Positions 21,301 to 34,128 of a stretch of 64,000 nucleotides of DNA are shown piece by piece. The position numbers were made by a program, and so were the translations under genes. The stretch is from Synaphobranchus kaupii (taxonomy: Eukaryota > Chordata > Actinopteri > Anguilliformes > Synaphobranchidae), in NCBI GenBank assembly GCA_029718625.1, contig CM056389.1:4805254-4869253 (forward strand), written 5' to 3'. A model generated the notes under the pieces. The model had not been told where the DNA came from. It was given only the letters and a program-made list of their open reading frames with translations, and did not search any database. Each line of letters begins with the position of its first letter. The first letter of the stretch is position 1.

Positions 21301-21491
21301 GGGGAGTGCACCGTTCCTGGATGTACTGCAATACCAGGTCGATGCGTGGAGTGGACGGAGCAAGCCCCTATTCCATCTCCCTGTTCCAAAAATCAATTTA
21401 ATATATGGTCCCCAGATAGGGGACGTATCAGATATTAAACTGATAAGAACAGATACTACACTTGATCTTAGCCAAAAGGCCGAGAAGCGAT
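21301..21491 (-). ncRNA. RNU2: U2 spliceosomal snRNA, copy 4
   Basis: Complete 191-nt U2 with intact branch-site element, Sm site and 3' end, identical by eye to the others. The PSE, the ZNF143-like DSE and the 3' box are all present, so it looks functional. Confidence 0.97.
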
Positions 21492-21526
21492 ACCGGACGA
21501 CGGCTTGAGTCGGGCGAGCCCATGTG

Positions 21527-21727
21527 GGAAACACAATGTACGGTGACGGTATGGAAGATTTGGGCTCCATGTAACAAACCCGACAATTGAACAATGTTAA
21601 ATTAGATAGTATAGTAAGGAATTCGGAGCTCGATTGTGTCTATATGTGCATTTTTTTATTGTTTGGTCATGTAAAGATCCCATGATGCATCTGAGGGTGC
21701 ATTAAAAAAATAATCTCCACCAATCAC
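21527..21727 (-). promoter_or_regulatory. U2 copy 4 promoter
   Basis: PSE TCACCGTACATTG at 21527-21546 (-36 to -55), ZNF143-like site at 21676-21696 beside ATGTAAAG, CCAAT box at 21720-21724. Confidence 0.75.
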
Positions 21728-22688
21728 ACCCGTTGGTGTTACTGTAGTTTTTTCATGCGTCATTCCAGTAGCCCAACTACGGCAGAGGAGGAGGCACAAA
21801 CCGCGCTGAGGCGCTCCTACTTTGCTGCTGCTGCTTCTAATTTAGCACAGTCAGCAGGTTTAATTGTCGTGCGTGATTTAATTAAGTTTTTTTAAATGTT
21901 CGACGGGCATTAAAATATCATTCTAGCAGATAGTCTCCACGACACACACACAAATGTATTAAACGTCGATATGTGGTATAACCTTACATACGTGTTATGA
22001 TCTGGCCTAAGAGTTTACTATTTTTCTCAATTGACCGTTAATAGAGATGTAATGCAGGATTCCTCACGCTTTTTGTTGACAGTTTGCAATGTCAACATTG
22101 TCTCCACGTGGATTATTATTTATTTATTTTTTGGCGCCTGCTTTTCAATTTCTCCCTGCCAACGATTTTCTACCAGAAGCAATCATTTTGCATTGAAGAG
22201 AGGATGTGTAACGTTGTATGACGCGTGGGGAACATTTTCGGTGTGACGACAACATGGAGTAGACACTCCAATCTCTACATTTCTAGACACTGATTACGGA
22301 TACGCCCGAATCGCCCATTATCATTACAGACGTCCTGTGATAATTACTTTCCAGACATTGTCTGTCCTGAAAACTTATCCCGTCCGTATAGGTTCTTAAG
22401 ACGGCTAACGTCACCGTGCCACAAGAGTGCGCTACTACACCACAACAACAGAGCTCAAAAAAGCGGACACATCTCAACAATCACTTTACCATATAGCCAG
22501 CAAGCCAGCTAAATACAAATAGGATGCTGTCATTAATAGGTTATGCGGGACCCGGATTATTTTATACTAAACCAGCTAATTAATAATAGGCAAGTCGTCC
22601 AGCTTTTCAACAGAAGTAACGTTACACGTGCAGAGAACAGCATCCGTCAGCTTACCTTGACTCAGTAGAGCTGCAATTGCCTTGATGT
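21728..22688. repeat. U2 array spacer
   Basis: Near-identical to 28587-29549. Includes the module with GACAGTTTGCAATGTCAAC. No gene seen until the hAT remnant that follows. Confidence 0.65.
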
Positions 22689-22868
22689 TTAACTGAATCT
22701 CAGCAGCCTCTCCTTCCATTCATCGCAAAATTTTCGTGTAAGGTCCTTCTCGAATGGGAGCTGAATCAGCTGGGCTTTCCGTGTATGCAACATGCTTCTT
22801 CTGTGTTGGCTGAATACATTGGTCAGTGTGGAGAATGAGTTCTCGCACATTGTTGTCGATGCCCGCAT
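22689..22868 (-). pseudogene. hAT transposase C-terminal fragment, copy 1
   Basis: The minus strand encodes 59 codons ending in a stop at 22689. The peptide includes CENSFSTLTNVFSQHRRSML and FEKDLTRKF followed by DEWKERLL, the dimerisation/C-terminal part of a zf-BED/hAT transposase common in fish. The rest of the transposase is not recognisable upstream, so this is a relic. It is part of the amplified spacer and recurs at 29550-29728. Confidence 0.75.
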
Positions 22869-24550
22869 GTATTACTAGCTAGCTAGAACTTTGGCGCAAA
22901 CAATAAAGACGAGCTATCTTTTTGAACCTATCCGTGGTCCGATAGCATTTGTGCTACCCTACATAGCATTAATGCGAGTGTAGAACTAGCTAATAATGTT
23001 TATTTACAGGCCAATTAAACAAATACATTGGAAATTATCGAACCACTTGTAGATTACTGGCTAACATAGCGGATAATCGACCCAGTTCAGTGCTAGGTGC
23101 TAGTAGCTAGCGAGACGTAGTCAAGCAACTGACCCGGAAGTAATAAGAATTATACGGTGGGAAAAATTGTACGCTACACCGGTTAGTCAGCGCGTCTGGC
23201 GGGCAATATTTTTAATAGTCAATACTGACATTGGATATTACAGTCCTTCTCAAAGCTAGGCTACAAGATCTCCAATATTATTTTACACACACGTATTTAC
23301 CATTGCAAGCAAAACAAAAACGAAAAAAAAAAAAACTTTAAAATACTATGTAGATTTACGGAGACAACTAGGTGTTCACTACCGTACACCAGCAATGCAC
23401 CCCTATAGCTCCGGGCCTGTAACAAATTAATATTTAATGTTAATATGTAATTAAATACGTTAGCTTGCCAAAATGTGAACATAGCAACAACAAAAAAAGT
23501 AACATCTTTATGCCACCTTCAATTCCAAATTAAACCTTACATTGCTGTATTAAAAAAAGGTTCCTTGACAGTGAAGTCATTTTCCATTTTAAAGTTTGTG
23601 GAAAACAGAAGCCAACGTTAGACCTATTCGGGCATTTCTTTCAAATGATGTTAGATAGCTCATTAAATTCATGGCTACATCCAAAATGGAGGCCTGCACA
23701 CAGATAGGCCTGGCTACCAGCGAAGAGTAACAATTAAAATAAGTTTGTACTGAGCACAGGGGATTTCCTGCAACCTTCAGTGAGGCTTGTCAAAATATAT
23801 TACATATTTTATATAAATTAATATTATATATGAATAAAACATTTTCAATAACCTTTTCAATAAATAAAAATACTGACGAGGAACCAAGCAAGAACCAAGC
23901 AAGCTCCGTCCGTATAGTAATAGTGTTTGTTATGCTGGAATATAAAAGGGAGCGTTCAATCAACTCTCAGCGACATCATGGAATTGACAATTTATGAGTT
24001 AATTCACAACAGTAACACATTTATAAAAATGAAATATCACTGAAAAATAAATAAGCCAGACTGCGTAACTAAAGCAGCGCATCTCTTTCCAGCGCTTTCT
24101 ATGGAACGGCAGAGGGCCGTATTCAGAAGGCATCTACTGTGATGTAACATTCAGGGCTGGGTTATTAACCCAAAGCCCTTCTCAAGCACCACCCTTTTCA
24201 ACACAAGCCCCAAAATAAAATGGTTACTGTTCTTGAACCCCTTTGACTACAGGCATAATCCTGGTCTCTTCTGCAAGGTAAGTTTGTTTTCCAAGAGTCA
24301 GAATTACTCGAAGAAGTATTACTGACACAAAGTAAACTCAAACGGTGGAAGTGCAATTGTTTTTCACGCTAGGGCTGGGACGCTTACCGAAATACCGCGG
24401 TATTAGAGTCACGTCATGCTCACTGAAAAGCTGAGCTGGTCACCGCATTACCGCCTGGTTTTTTGTGTCAAAATTTTTGCTTTTGAAAGTGTGATGCGAT
24501 CTGATGAATTGCGCCGAACGCTATAGTCTACAAATCTGCAAAGCTAACGT
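22869..24550. repeat. U2 array spacer with TE remnants
   Basis: Near-identical to 29729-31430. Contains the block shared with 2520-2895 and, at about 24370-24465, a GC-rich segment GGGCTGGGACG with ACCGCGGTAT resembling a hAT terminal region. No gene seen. Confidence 0.6.
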
Positions 24551-26368
24551 CCTGAGTGGAGGATGGGACACACTGTCTGGGACAGTTCATTATTCATAGG
24601 GGGATTCATTTTGAGTGTTGCTTTGTGCAGTTTTTATAGGCTTGAGTAGGCTATAGGCTACTTGTGATAGGTTACAACAGCATAGGCTATACATAAACAA
24701 GATAAGGGGGTAAAAAGTGTTGTTCTTGGAGTTATAATAAGTATCGGACACTTGTATAGGCTATTTGGTTATGGCCATTAGCTCATATGGAAGCATTCTG
24801 GCTTTGAGCCAGACGACAATGTTAATCCAAAAAATTTGGACGAGGCTGTGTGTTGGCTATGCGGGGTAAAAAAGAATGTTACGAGAGTATAACACCACAA
24901 ATCTTACTGTGCACCTCAGAAACACTCAAAATGCCCCAACAAAGCTTAGTTGTGGTGAGTTAAATAACCATGTCATTTTAATCCAAAAAAAAATACATCT
25001 GTGACAAATTTTTTAACAAGCTAATATGAAACTAATTGTCTATCGATCATGAAATTAAGTGGCAAGAATATCCCTATCCACGGTGCCCCTAGTCCCAATT
25101 ACAGTAGGCTATTCATGTTTGTCTGAAATGATAAACTAAGCTACAGCTTTAAACAAGCCCTGTTAAACAAGTGCTCTCCAGCACTGCAGGGCAGTAAAAT
25201 AGCAAGTTGTATTCAGTACAGCGGGGCTGTTGTCACTCCGTTGAGGGCATCTTTCAAGCCCAAAAAAAACGTTGGTATTTTTTTAGCGAGGAATAAGTCA
25301 GTCACATAGGAGGACTCACTTTGGCAATGGCCTTTAGTCAGACCGAGGGAGAGAAAAATTTAAATGAGAAAAAAGCAGCAAGTTTGAATTGTTTTACGGT
25401 TTATTGCGGATGCAAAGATGCCGGTAAATAGCCTAATTGCTAATAATGTTCCAGCTAATTTTGACTGACATGTTGTAGCCTATTTTTTATTAAGCCTATT
25501 GTTTCTGTTTTTGTTTCTACATTTGTAAATTTCTACTGTCAATAAACAGTTGTTCACTGTCTCCGTGTTTCAATAGAGAATTATTGATTTCCATGCGGAC
25601 CAGAAATCCTACAAAGACAAAGTTGATTAGCCTTAGGGACAAAATTGGAATAAAGATAGACATTTTAACTACGGCATCTATAAAGAATAGACTACTACAT
25701 TAATTAATGCATTCACTATGCTTATTTAGGAACCAATTAAACATTTTATAACGTTCAAAGTTTCTTGTTATTTTATGGCAGTTACCGTTGCAGTAAGACT
25801 GATTTCACTAATTCATGTGGAAAGGAAAAAAGCAGTACCGTGCCGCTCTATTTCTTGCCTACAAGATTTAAAACATTTTTGCCGGGATAAGGACACCAAT
25901 ACCGAGATCGTATCATGTTAAAAAATAAAGAACCACTGTTGCGATAACATTGGGTTCATAAAACAGTTTAGTGAGTTTTAACACTTTAAAACAGCATATT
26001 GTGTGACCAGATTTATTAAAAATTCCACGGTAAAAAAACGCAATCAATGCAAATAAACAAAACCCCTTTTGGTGCTGAAGGAGCGATTCAGCCCAGAATC
26101 TGGCAGGTAAGTCTACAGGATAGTTAAGTTACATGCATTCCCAAATTATTACGTTTCTTACAATATCATTTAGGAATCCTCACATCAGAATATTTCACTT
26201 TAAAAAGATACAAAATTTTCATTGTACGCTTAAAGCACAATTGAACTTTGGGAGAACTTTGGGTTGTGTAGTTACCTGGTCATGATTTGCAAATAGTGGC
26301 GAAATATGTTCATTAGTTGCTCTGTGGACCCCTGGGTTGATAATACAGAATAAGGTATTTCTCGCTCT
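24551..26368. repeat. U2 array spacer with long optional block
   Basis: 24560-24905 is the GACAGTTCATTATTCATAGG module. 24905-26250 is the ~1.35-kb block shared with 17800-19140, with scattered small differences. No gene seen. Confidence 0.65.
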
Positions 26369-26834
26369 CCATTCACTTCTATAAGGCAGCTAAAACGGTC
26401 TCAAAATGACACTTCTAGCACGTATACGAACGCGAACGAAGTGGATTCTGTCAATACAAATAATAACCAGTCCTCTTACGCATTTTTTTGAGAAAATTAA
26501 ATGGCCCTTTCCTGGCTTTTTCGTATTTAATTTGGAACGTAGATCCGGTATGTATGTTCTTGCGCCAGAAACCACTCAGTAGGCCAAATTTCCCCAGAAG
26601 CAAGCGTTCCTGGAAGTAAACAAACCGACCTGCCGACATTTTGTTAGTCTTTTCTGGTAGCTTGCCAACAAGATAGAAAATAGCACTTTTATAAATAATT
26701 TTAATTACACAAAAGAAAAATATGTAAGAGGACTGGTTATTCTTTGTATCGACAAAATCTGCTTCGTTTGCGTTCGCATACGTGCTAGAAGTGTCATTTT
26801 GAGAATGTTTTAGCTGCCCTATAGAAGTGAATGG
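26369..26834. mobile_element. MITE with ~110-bp TIRs, copy 4
   Basis: Same element and context as 3744-4206. Confidence 0.75.
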
Positions 26835-27179
26835 AAATATATAAGTTAAAAAGCTTGATGTAGTTACTTTTTCAAAAGCGTATGTCCACACATTTTTTAC
26901 ACATACAAGCTTTAGGATACTGTCCAGACTAACAATTATCACACAAGTTGAATTGATGTTCAGGAAAAGGTACATTTGACAAGTAGCCCATCTAAATGCT
27001 TACTTTTTTACTGTGACCTCCTCAGTCACTTCTTCATACCCTTTGCTTTATCACAGGATTGCGGCGTGTTGGAGAGCAACATGGAGTACATTGTGACCAT
27101 GGTCTTGTGCTGGGGAAGACAGGATAAGAAAGATCATGCGAGTTATATGATACAGAATCATTCAGCATCATTTCAGTGT

Positions 27180-27221
27180 CCTGCATTAACTGTTTCAGAG
27201 ATGAGCGGCATGATCAGCTGA
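27180..27221. repeat. 51-bp VNTR reduced to one partial copy
   Basis: A single unit starting CCTGCATTAACTG directly followed by the shared end GATCAGCTGACTAAGCTTG. Confidence 0.8.
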
Positions 27222-27622
27222 CTAAGCTTGAGGAGTAATGCATGGCCCCATCTGCCCTTTATTATGTCATTTTACACATCATTATCCCACATCATTTCAT
27301 ACAACATCACAGATTAATCACACACAATATATCCCACATCACTTTACACAACATTATAACACACACGTCAATCACACACAATATATCCCACATCAAATTA
27401 TCATGCCTAGTAAAACAATATAATTGTTGATTTGTGGATAAATTGCTTGCAGTAACAAAGTGCTGTTTGTAAGATAAATATACTGGGTACATGTTGGTAA
27501 GCAATGGATGTAACACCCAGTATAGAACTCATTCTGTATGAGGGAAAGAGATATTAAAAAGGAAATATTCTGTAGATTTTTTTGTAAGAAACAATGAGCA
27601 TGGATGTAATACAGTATCAAGT

Positions 27623-27781
27623 GTTATACAATATGTTCACATACAATCCATTTATACAGCTGGGTATTCACTGAAGCAGGTTAAAGTTCCTCAACCTGAA
27701 GAGTATAACAGCAGTGCCTCAGCTGGGAATCGAACCCACATCCATCCAGTTCCAAGCCCAGTTCCCCAATCATTATTCTAC
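27623..27781 (-). mobile_element. tRNA-derived SINE, copy in unit 5
   Basis: Same SINE as 15786-15944. It shares small changes with the copy at 33161, which suggests these two units are close relatives. Confidence 0.75.
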
Positions 27782-28125
27782 AGTTCACACTTACACCACA
27801 AGAGGGAGTTCAACACAAACGGGGCTAAAGACACCCTGCATGTCGGCTTAAAGCATTCCAATAATTATTAATAGTTCGCACATTGAAACGTTTTCACCCA
27901 TCTCATTTTAGAATGCTTCGAATTTCTAGATGAAATAAAGGCTGGACACAAAGAATGTATCCTGCTAGGAAGTCTGGAATGGGCTCACATTAAAGAAGTG
28001 TGATATGTACAGCATACTATGTCAATGGTTCCTGAAGCACCCACTCACACCTCACCCTTCCATATAATAGACATAGAAGCAGCTTTTCCACTTACAAACC
28101 ACGTGTAAATATACATGCAAGAACA

Positions 28126-28141
28126 TCTCCTACTGTTAAAC
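28126..28141 (-). terminator. snRNA 3' box of U2 copy 5, variant
   Basis: GTTTAACAGTAGGAGA on the minus strand. One A of the AAA core is C, unlike the other copies. Confidence 0.65.
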
Positions 28142-28159
28142 CACACGTTTTCCCCAGGT

Positions 28160-28350
28160 GGGGAGTGCACCGTTCCTGGATGTACTGCAATACCAGGTCG
28201 ATGCGTGGAGTGGACGGAGCAAGCCCCTATTCCATCTCCCTGTTCCAAAAATCAATTTAATATATGGTCCCCAGATAGGGGACGTATCAGATATTAAACT
28301 GATAAGAACAGATACTACACTTGATCTTAGCCAAAAGGCCGAGAAGCGAT
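28160..28350 (-). ncRNA. RNU2: U2 spliceosomal snRNA, copy 5
   Basis: Complete 191-nt U2 with all hallmark elements, identical by eye to the other copies. Promoter elements are intact; the 3' box carries one substitution. Confidence 0.97.
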
Positions 28351-28385
28351 ACCGGACGACGGCTTGAGTCGGGCGAGCCCATGTG

Positions 28386-28586
28386 GGAAACACAATGTAC
28401 GGTGACGGTATGGAATATTTGGGCTCCATGTAACAAACCCGACAATTGAACAATGTTAAATTAGATGGTATAGTAAGGAATTCAGAGCTCGATTGTGTCT
28501 ATATGTGCATTTTTTTATTGTTTGGTCATGTAAAGATCCCACGATGCATCTGAGGGTGCACAAAAAAAATAATCTCCACCAATCAC
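28386..28586 (-). promoter_or_regulatory. U2 copy 5 promoter
   Basis: PSE TCACCGTACATTG at 28386-28405, ZNF143-like site at 28535-28555 (CCCACGATGCATC, one change from copies 3, 4 and 6), CCAAT box at 28579-28583. Confidence 0.73.
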
Positions 28587-29549
28587 ACCCGTTGGTGTTA
28601 CTGTAGTTTTTTCATGCGTCATTCCAGTAGCCCAACTACGGCAGATGAGGAGGCACTAACCGCGCTGAGGCGCTCCTACTTTGCTGCTGCTGCTTCTAAT
28701 TTAGCACAGTCAGCAGGTTTAATTGTCGTGCGTGATTTAATTAAGTTTTTTTAAATGTTCGACGGGCATTAAAATATCATTCTAGCAGATAGTCTCCACG
28801 ACACACACACAAATGTATTAAACGTCGATATGTGGTATAACCTTACATACGTGTTATGATCTGGCCTAAGAGTTTACTATTTTTCTCAATTGACCGTTAA
28901 TAGAGATGTAATGCAGGATTCCTCACGCTTTTTGTTGACAGTTTGCAATGTCAACATTGTCTCCACGTGGATTATTATTTATTTATTTTTTGGCGCCTGC
29001 TTTTCAATTGCTCCCTGCCAACGATTTTCTACCAGAAGCAATCATTTTGCATTGAAGAGAGGATGTGTAACGTTGTATGACGCGTGGGGAACATTTTCGG
29101 TGTGACGACAACATGGAGTAGACACTCCAATCTCTACATTTCTAGACACTGATTACGGAGATACGCCCGAATCGCCCATTATCATTACAGACGTCCTGTG
29201 ATAATTACTTTCCAGACATTGTCTGTCCTGAAAACTTATCCCGTCCGTATAGGTTCTTAAGACGGCTAACGTCACCGTGCCACAAGAGTGCGCTACTACA
29301 CCACAACAACAGAGCTCAAAAAAGCGGACACATCTCAACAATCACTTTACCATATAGCCAGCAAGCCAGCTAAATACAAATAGGATGCTGTCAATAATAG
29401 GTTATGCGGGACCCGGATTATTTTATACTAAACCAGCTAATTAATAATAGGCAAGTCGTCCAGCTTTTCAACAGAAGTAACGTTACACGTGCAGAGAACA
29501 GCATCCGTCAGCTTACCTTGACTCAGTAGAGCTGCAATTGCCTTGATGT
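28587..29549. repeat. U2 array spacer
   Basis: Near-identical to 21728-22688; no gene seen. Confidence 0.65.
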
Positions 29550-29728
29550 TTAACTGAATCTCACAGCCTCTCCTTCCATTCATCGCAAAATTTTCGTGTA
29601 AGGTCCTTCTCGAATGGGAGCTGAATCAGCTGGGCTTTCCGTGTATGCAACATGCTTCTTCTGTGTTGGCTGAATACATTGGTCAGTGTGGAGAATGAGT
29701 TCTCGCACATTGCCGTCGATGCCCGCAT
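29550..29728 (-). pseudogene. hAT transposase C-terminal fragment, copy 2
   Basis: Same relic as 22689-22868 but one base shorter near its end (CTCACAGCC in place of CTCAGCAGCC), which shifts the final codons. It shows that the fragment is carried passively by amplification of the unit. Confidence 0.72.
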
Positions 29729-31883
29729 GTATTACTAGCTAGCTAGAACTTTGGCGCAAACAATAAAGACGAGCTATCTTTTTGAACCTATCCGTGGTCC
29801 GATAGCATTTGTGCTACCCTACATAGCATTAATGCGAGTGTAGAACTAGCTAATAATGTTTATTTACAGGCCAATTAAACAAATACATTGGAAATTATCG
29901 AACCACTTGTAGATTACTGGCTAACATAGCGGATAATCGACCCAGTTCAGTGCTAGGTGCTAGTAGCTAGCGAGACGTAGTCAAGCAACTGACCCGGAAG
30001 TAATAAGAATTATACGGTGGGAAAAATTGTACGCTACACCGGTTAGTCAGCGCGTCTGGCGGGCAATATTTTTAATAGTCAATACTGACATTGGATATTA
30101 CAGTCCTTCTCAAAGCTAGGCTACAAGATCTCCAATATTATTTTACACACACGTATTTACCATTGCAAGCAAAACAAAAACGAAAAAAAAAAAAACTTTA
30201 AAATACTATGTAGATTTACGGAGACAACTAGGTGTTCACTGCCGTACACCAGCAATGCACCCCTATAGCTCCGGGCCTGTAACAAATTAATATTTAATGT
30301 TAATATGTAATTAAATACGTTAGCTTGCCAAAATGTGAACATAGCAACAACAAAAAAAGTAACATCTTTATGCCACCTTCAATTCCAAATTAAACCTTAC
30401 ATTGCTGTATTAAAAAAAGGTTCCTTGACAGTGAAGTCATTTTCCATTTTAAAGTTTGTGGAAAACAGAAGCCAACGTTAGACCTATTCGGACATTTCTT
30501 TCAAATGATGTTAGATAGCTCATTAAATTCATGGCTACATCCAAAATGGAGGCCTGCACACAGATAGGCCTGGCTACCAGCGAAGAGTAACAATTAAAAT
30601 AAGTTTGTACTGAGCACAGGGGATTTCCTGCAACCTTCAGTGAGGCTTGTCAAAATATATTACATATTTTATATAAATTAATATTATATATGAATAAAAC
30701 ATTTTCAATAACCTTTTCAATAAATAAAAATACTGACGAGGAACCAAGCAAGAACCAAGCAAGCTCCGTCCGTATAGTAATAGTGTTTGTTATGCTGGAA
30801 TATAAAAGGGAGCGTTCAATCAACTCTCAGCGACATCATGGAATTGACAATTTATGAGTTAATTCACAACAGTAACACATTTATAAAAATGAAATATCAC
30901 TGAAAAATAAATAAGCCAGACTGCGTAACTAAAGCAGCGCATCTCTTTCCAGCGCTTTCTATGGAACGGCAGAGGGCCGTATTCAGAAGGCATCTACTGT
31001 GATGTAACATTCAGGGCTGGGTTATTAACCCAAAGCCCTTCTCAAGCACCACCCTTTTCAACACAAGCCCCAAAATAAAATGGTTACTGTTCTTGAACCC
31101 CTTTGACTACAGGCATAATCCTGGTCTCTTCTACAAGGTAACCCTTAGGAGTTTGTTTTCCAAGAGTCAGAATTACTCGAAGAAGTATTACTGACACAAA
31201 GTAAACTCAAACGGTGGAAGTGCAATTGTTTTTCACGCTAGGGCTGGGACGCTTACCGAAATACCGCGGTATTAGAGTCACGTCATGCTCACTGAAAAGC
31301 TGAGCTGGTCACCGCATTACCGCCTGGTTTTTTGTGTCAAAATTTTTGCTTTTGAAAGTGTGATGCGATCTGATGAATTGCGCCGAACGCTATAGTCTAC
31401 AAATCTGCAAAGCTAACGTCCTGAGTGGAGGATGGGACGCACTGTCTGGGACAGTTCATTATTCATAGGGGGATTCATTTTGAGTGTGTTGCTTTGTGCA
31501 GTTTTTATAGGCTTGAGTAGGCTATAGGCTACTTGTGATAGGTTACAACAGCATAGGCTATACATAAACAAGATAAGGGGGTAAAAAGTGTTGTTATTGG
31601 AGTTATAATAAGTATCGGACACTTGTATAGGCTATTTGGTTATGGCCATTAGCTCATATGGAAGCATTCTGGCTTCGAGCCAGACGACAATGTTATTCCA
31701 AAAAATTTGGACGAGGCTGTGTGTCGGGTATGCGGGGTAAAAAAGAATATTATGAGAGTATGACACCACAACTTTGGGTTGTGTAGTTACCTGGTCATGA
31801 TATGCAAATAGTGGCAAAATATGTTTGTTAGTTGCTCTGTGCTCCCCTGGGTTGATAATACAGAATAGGGTATTTGTCGCTCT
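29729..31883. repeat. U2 array spacer
   Basis: 29729-31430 copies 22869-24550. 31435-31775 is the GACAGTTCATTATTCATAGG module, then a direct join to the pre-MITE module without the ~1.35-kb block, the same join as at 14380. No gene seen. Confidence 0.65.
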
Positions 31884-32346
31884 CCATTCACGTCTATAAG
31901 GCAGCTAAAACGGTCTCAAAATGACACTTCTAGCACGTATACGAACGCGAACGAAGTGGATTCTGTCAATACAAACAATAACCAGTCCTCTTACGCATTT
32001 TGAGAAAATTAAATGGCCCTTTCCTGGCTTTTTCGTATTTAATTTGGAACGTAGATCCGGTATGTATGTTCTTGCGCCAGAAACCACTCAGTAGTCCAAA
32101 TTTCCACAGAAGCAAGCGTTCCTGGAAGTAAACAAACTGACCTGCCGACATTTTGTTAGTCTTTTCTGGTAGCTTGCCAACAAGATAGAAAATAGCACTT
32201 TTATAAATAATTTTAATTACACAAAAGAAAAATATGTAAGAGGACTGGTTATTCTTTGTATCGACAAAATCTGCTTTGTTTGCGTTCGCATACGTGCTAG
32301 AAGTGTCATTTTGAGAATGTTTTAGCTGCCCTATAGAAGTGAATGG
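31884..32346. mobile_element. MITE with ~110-bp TIRs, copy 5
   Basis: Same element and context as 3744-4206; three T residues are missing from one internal T-run (about 31998). Confidence 0.75.
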
Positions 32347-32691
32347 AAATATATAAGTTAAAAAGCTTGATGTAGTTACTTTTTCAAAAGCGTATGTCAA
32401 CACATTTTTTACACATACAAGCTTTAGGATACTGTCCAGACTAACAATTATCACACAAGTTGAATTGATGTTCAGGAAAAGGTACATTTGACAAGTAGCC
32501 CATCTAAATGCTTACTTTTTTACTGTGATCTCCTCAGTCACTTCTTCATACCCTTTGCTTTATCACAGGATTGCGGCGTGTTGGAGAGCAACATGGAGTA
32601 TATTGTGACCGTGGTCTTGTGCTGGGGAGGACAGGATAAGAAAGATCATGCGAGTTATATGATACAGAATCATTCAGCATCATTTCAGTGT

Positions 32692-32783
32692 CCTGCATTA
32701 ACTGTTTCAGAGATGAGCGGCATGATCAGTGTCAGAAATAAACCTGCATTAACTGTTTCAGAGATGAGCAGCATGATCAGCTG
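32692..32783. repeat. 51-bp VNTR, 2 copies
   Basis: Copies start at 32692 and 32743. Confidence 0.85.
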
Positions 32784-33160
32784 ACTAAGCTTGAGGAGTA
32801 ATGCATGGCCCCATCTGCCCTTTATTATGTAATTTTACACATCATTATCCCACATCATTTCACACAACATCACAGATTAATCACACACAATATATCCCAC
32901 ATCACTTTACACAACATTATAACACACACGTCAATCACACACAATATATCCCACATCAAATTATCATGCCTAGTAAAACAATATAATTGTTGATTTGTGG
33001 ATAAATTGCTTGCAGTAACATGGGTACATGTTGGTAAGCAATGGATGTAACACCCAGTATAGAACTCATTCTGTATGAGGGAAAGAGATATTAAAAAGGA
33101 AATATTCTGTAGATTTTTTTGTAAGAAACAATGAGCATGGATGTAATACAGTATCAAGTG

Positions 33161-33318
33161 TTATACAATATGTTCACATACAATCCATTTATACAGCTGG
33201 GTATTCACTGAAGCAGGTTAAAGTTCCTCAACCTGAAGAGTATAACAGCAGTGCCTCAGCTGGGAATCGAACCCACATCCATCCAGTTCCAAGCCCAGTT
33301 CCCCAATCATTATTCTAC
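33161..33318 (-). mobile_element. tRNA-derived SINE, copy in unit 6
   Basis: Same SINE as 15786-15944. Confidence 0.75.
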
Positions 33319-33662
33319 AGTTCACACTTACACCACAAGAGGGAGTTCAACACAAACGGGGCTAAAGACACCCTGCATGTCGGCTTAAAGCATTCCAATA
33401 ATTATTAATAGTTCGCACATTGAAACGTTTTCACCAATCTCATTTTAGAATGCTTCGAATTTCTAGATGAAATAAAGGCTGGACACAAAGAATGTATCCT
33501 GCTAGGAAGTCTGGAATGGGCTCACATTAAAGAAGTGTGATATGTACAGAATACTATGTCCATGGTTCCTGAAGTACCCACTCACACCTCACCCTTCCAT
33601 ATAATAGACACAGAAGCAGTTTTTCCAATTACAAACCACGTGTAAACATACATGCAAGAACA

Positions 33663-33678
33663 TCTCCTACTTTTAAAC
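33663..33678 (-). terminator. snRNA 3' box of U2 copy 6
   Basis: GTTTAAAAGTAGGAGA on the minus strand, 18 nt past the U2 3' end. Confidence 0.7.
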
Positions 33679-33696
33679 CACACGTTTTCCCCAGGT

Positions 33697-33887
33697 GGGG
33701 AGTGCACCGTTCCTGGATGTACTGCAATACCAGGTCGATGCGTGGAGTGGACGGAGCAAGCCCCTATTCCATCTCCCTGTTCCAAAAATCAATTTAATAT
33801 ATGGTCCCCAGATAGGGGACGTATCAGATATTAAACTGATAAGAACAGATACTACACTTGATCTTAGCCAAAAGGCCGAGAAGCGAT
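33697..33887 (-). ncRNA. RNU2: U2 spliceosomal snRNA, copy 6
   Basis: Complete 191-nt U2 identical by eye to the others, with promoter and 3' box. It is the last U2 gene before the array edge; its upstream spacer differs from units 4 and 5 beyond about 34340 and resembles the 1260-1500 type module instead. Confidence 0.97.
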
Positions 33888-33922
33888 ACCGGACGACGGC
33901 TTGAGTCGGGCGAGCCCATGTG

Positions 33923-34128
33923 GGAAACACAATGTACGGTGACGGTATGGAAGATTTGGGCTCCATGTAACAAACCCGACAATTGAACAATGTTAAATTA
34001 GATAGTATAGTAAGGAATTCAGAGCTCGATTGTGTCTATATGTGTATTTTTTTTAATTGTTTGGTCATTTGGTAAAGATCCCATGATGCATCTGAGGGTG
34101 CATTAAAAAAATTATTTCCACCAATCAC
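33923..34128 (-). promoter_or_regulatory. U2 copy 6 promoter
   Basis: PSE TCACCGTACATTG at 33923-33942, ZNF143-like site at 34077-34097, CCAAT box at 34121-34125. A few inserted bases lie between PSE and DSE compared with copies 4 and 5. Confidence 0.73.
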
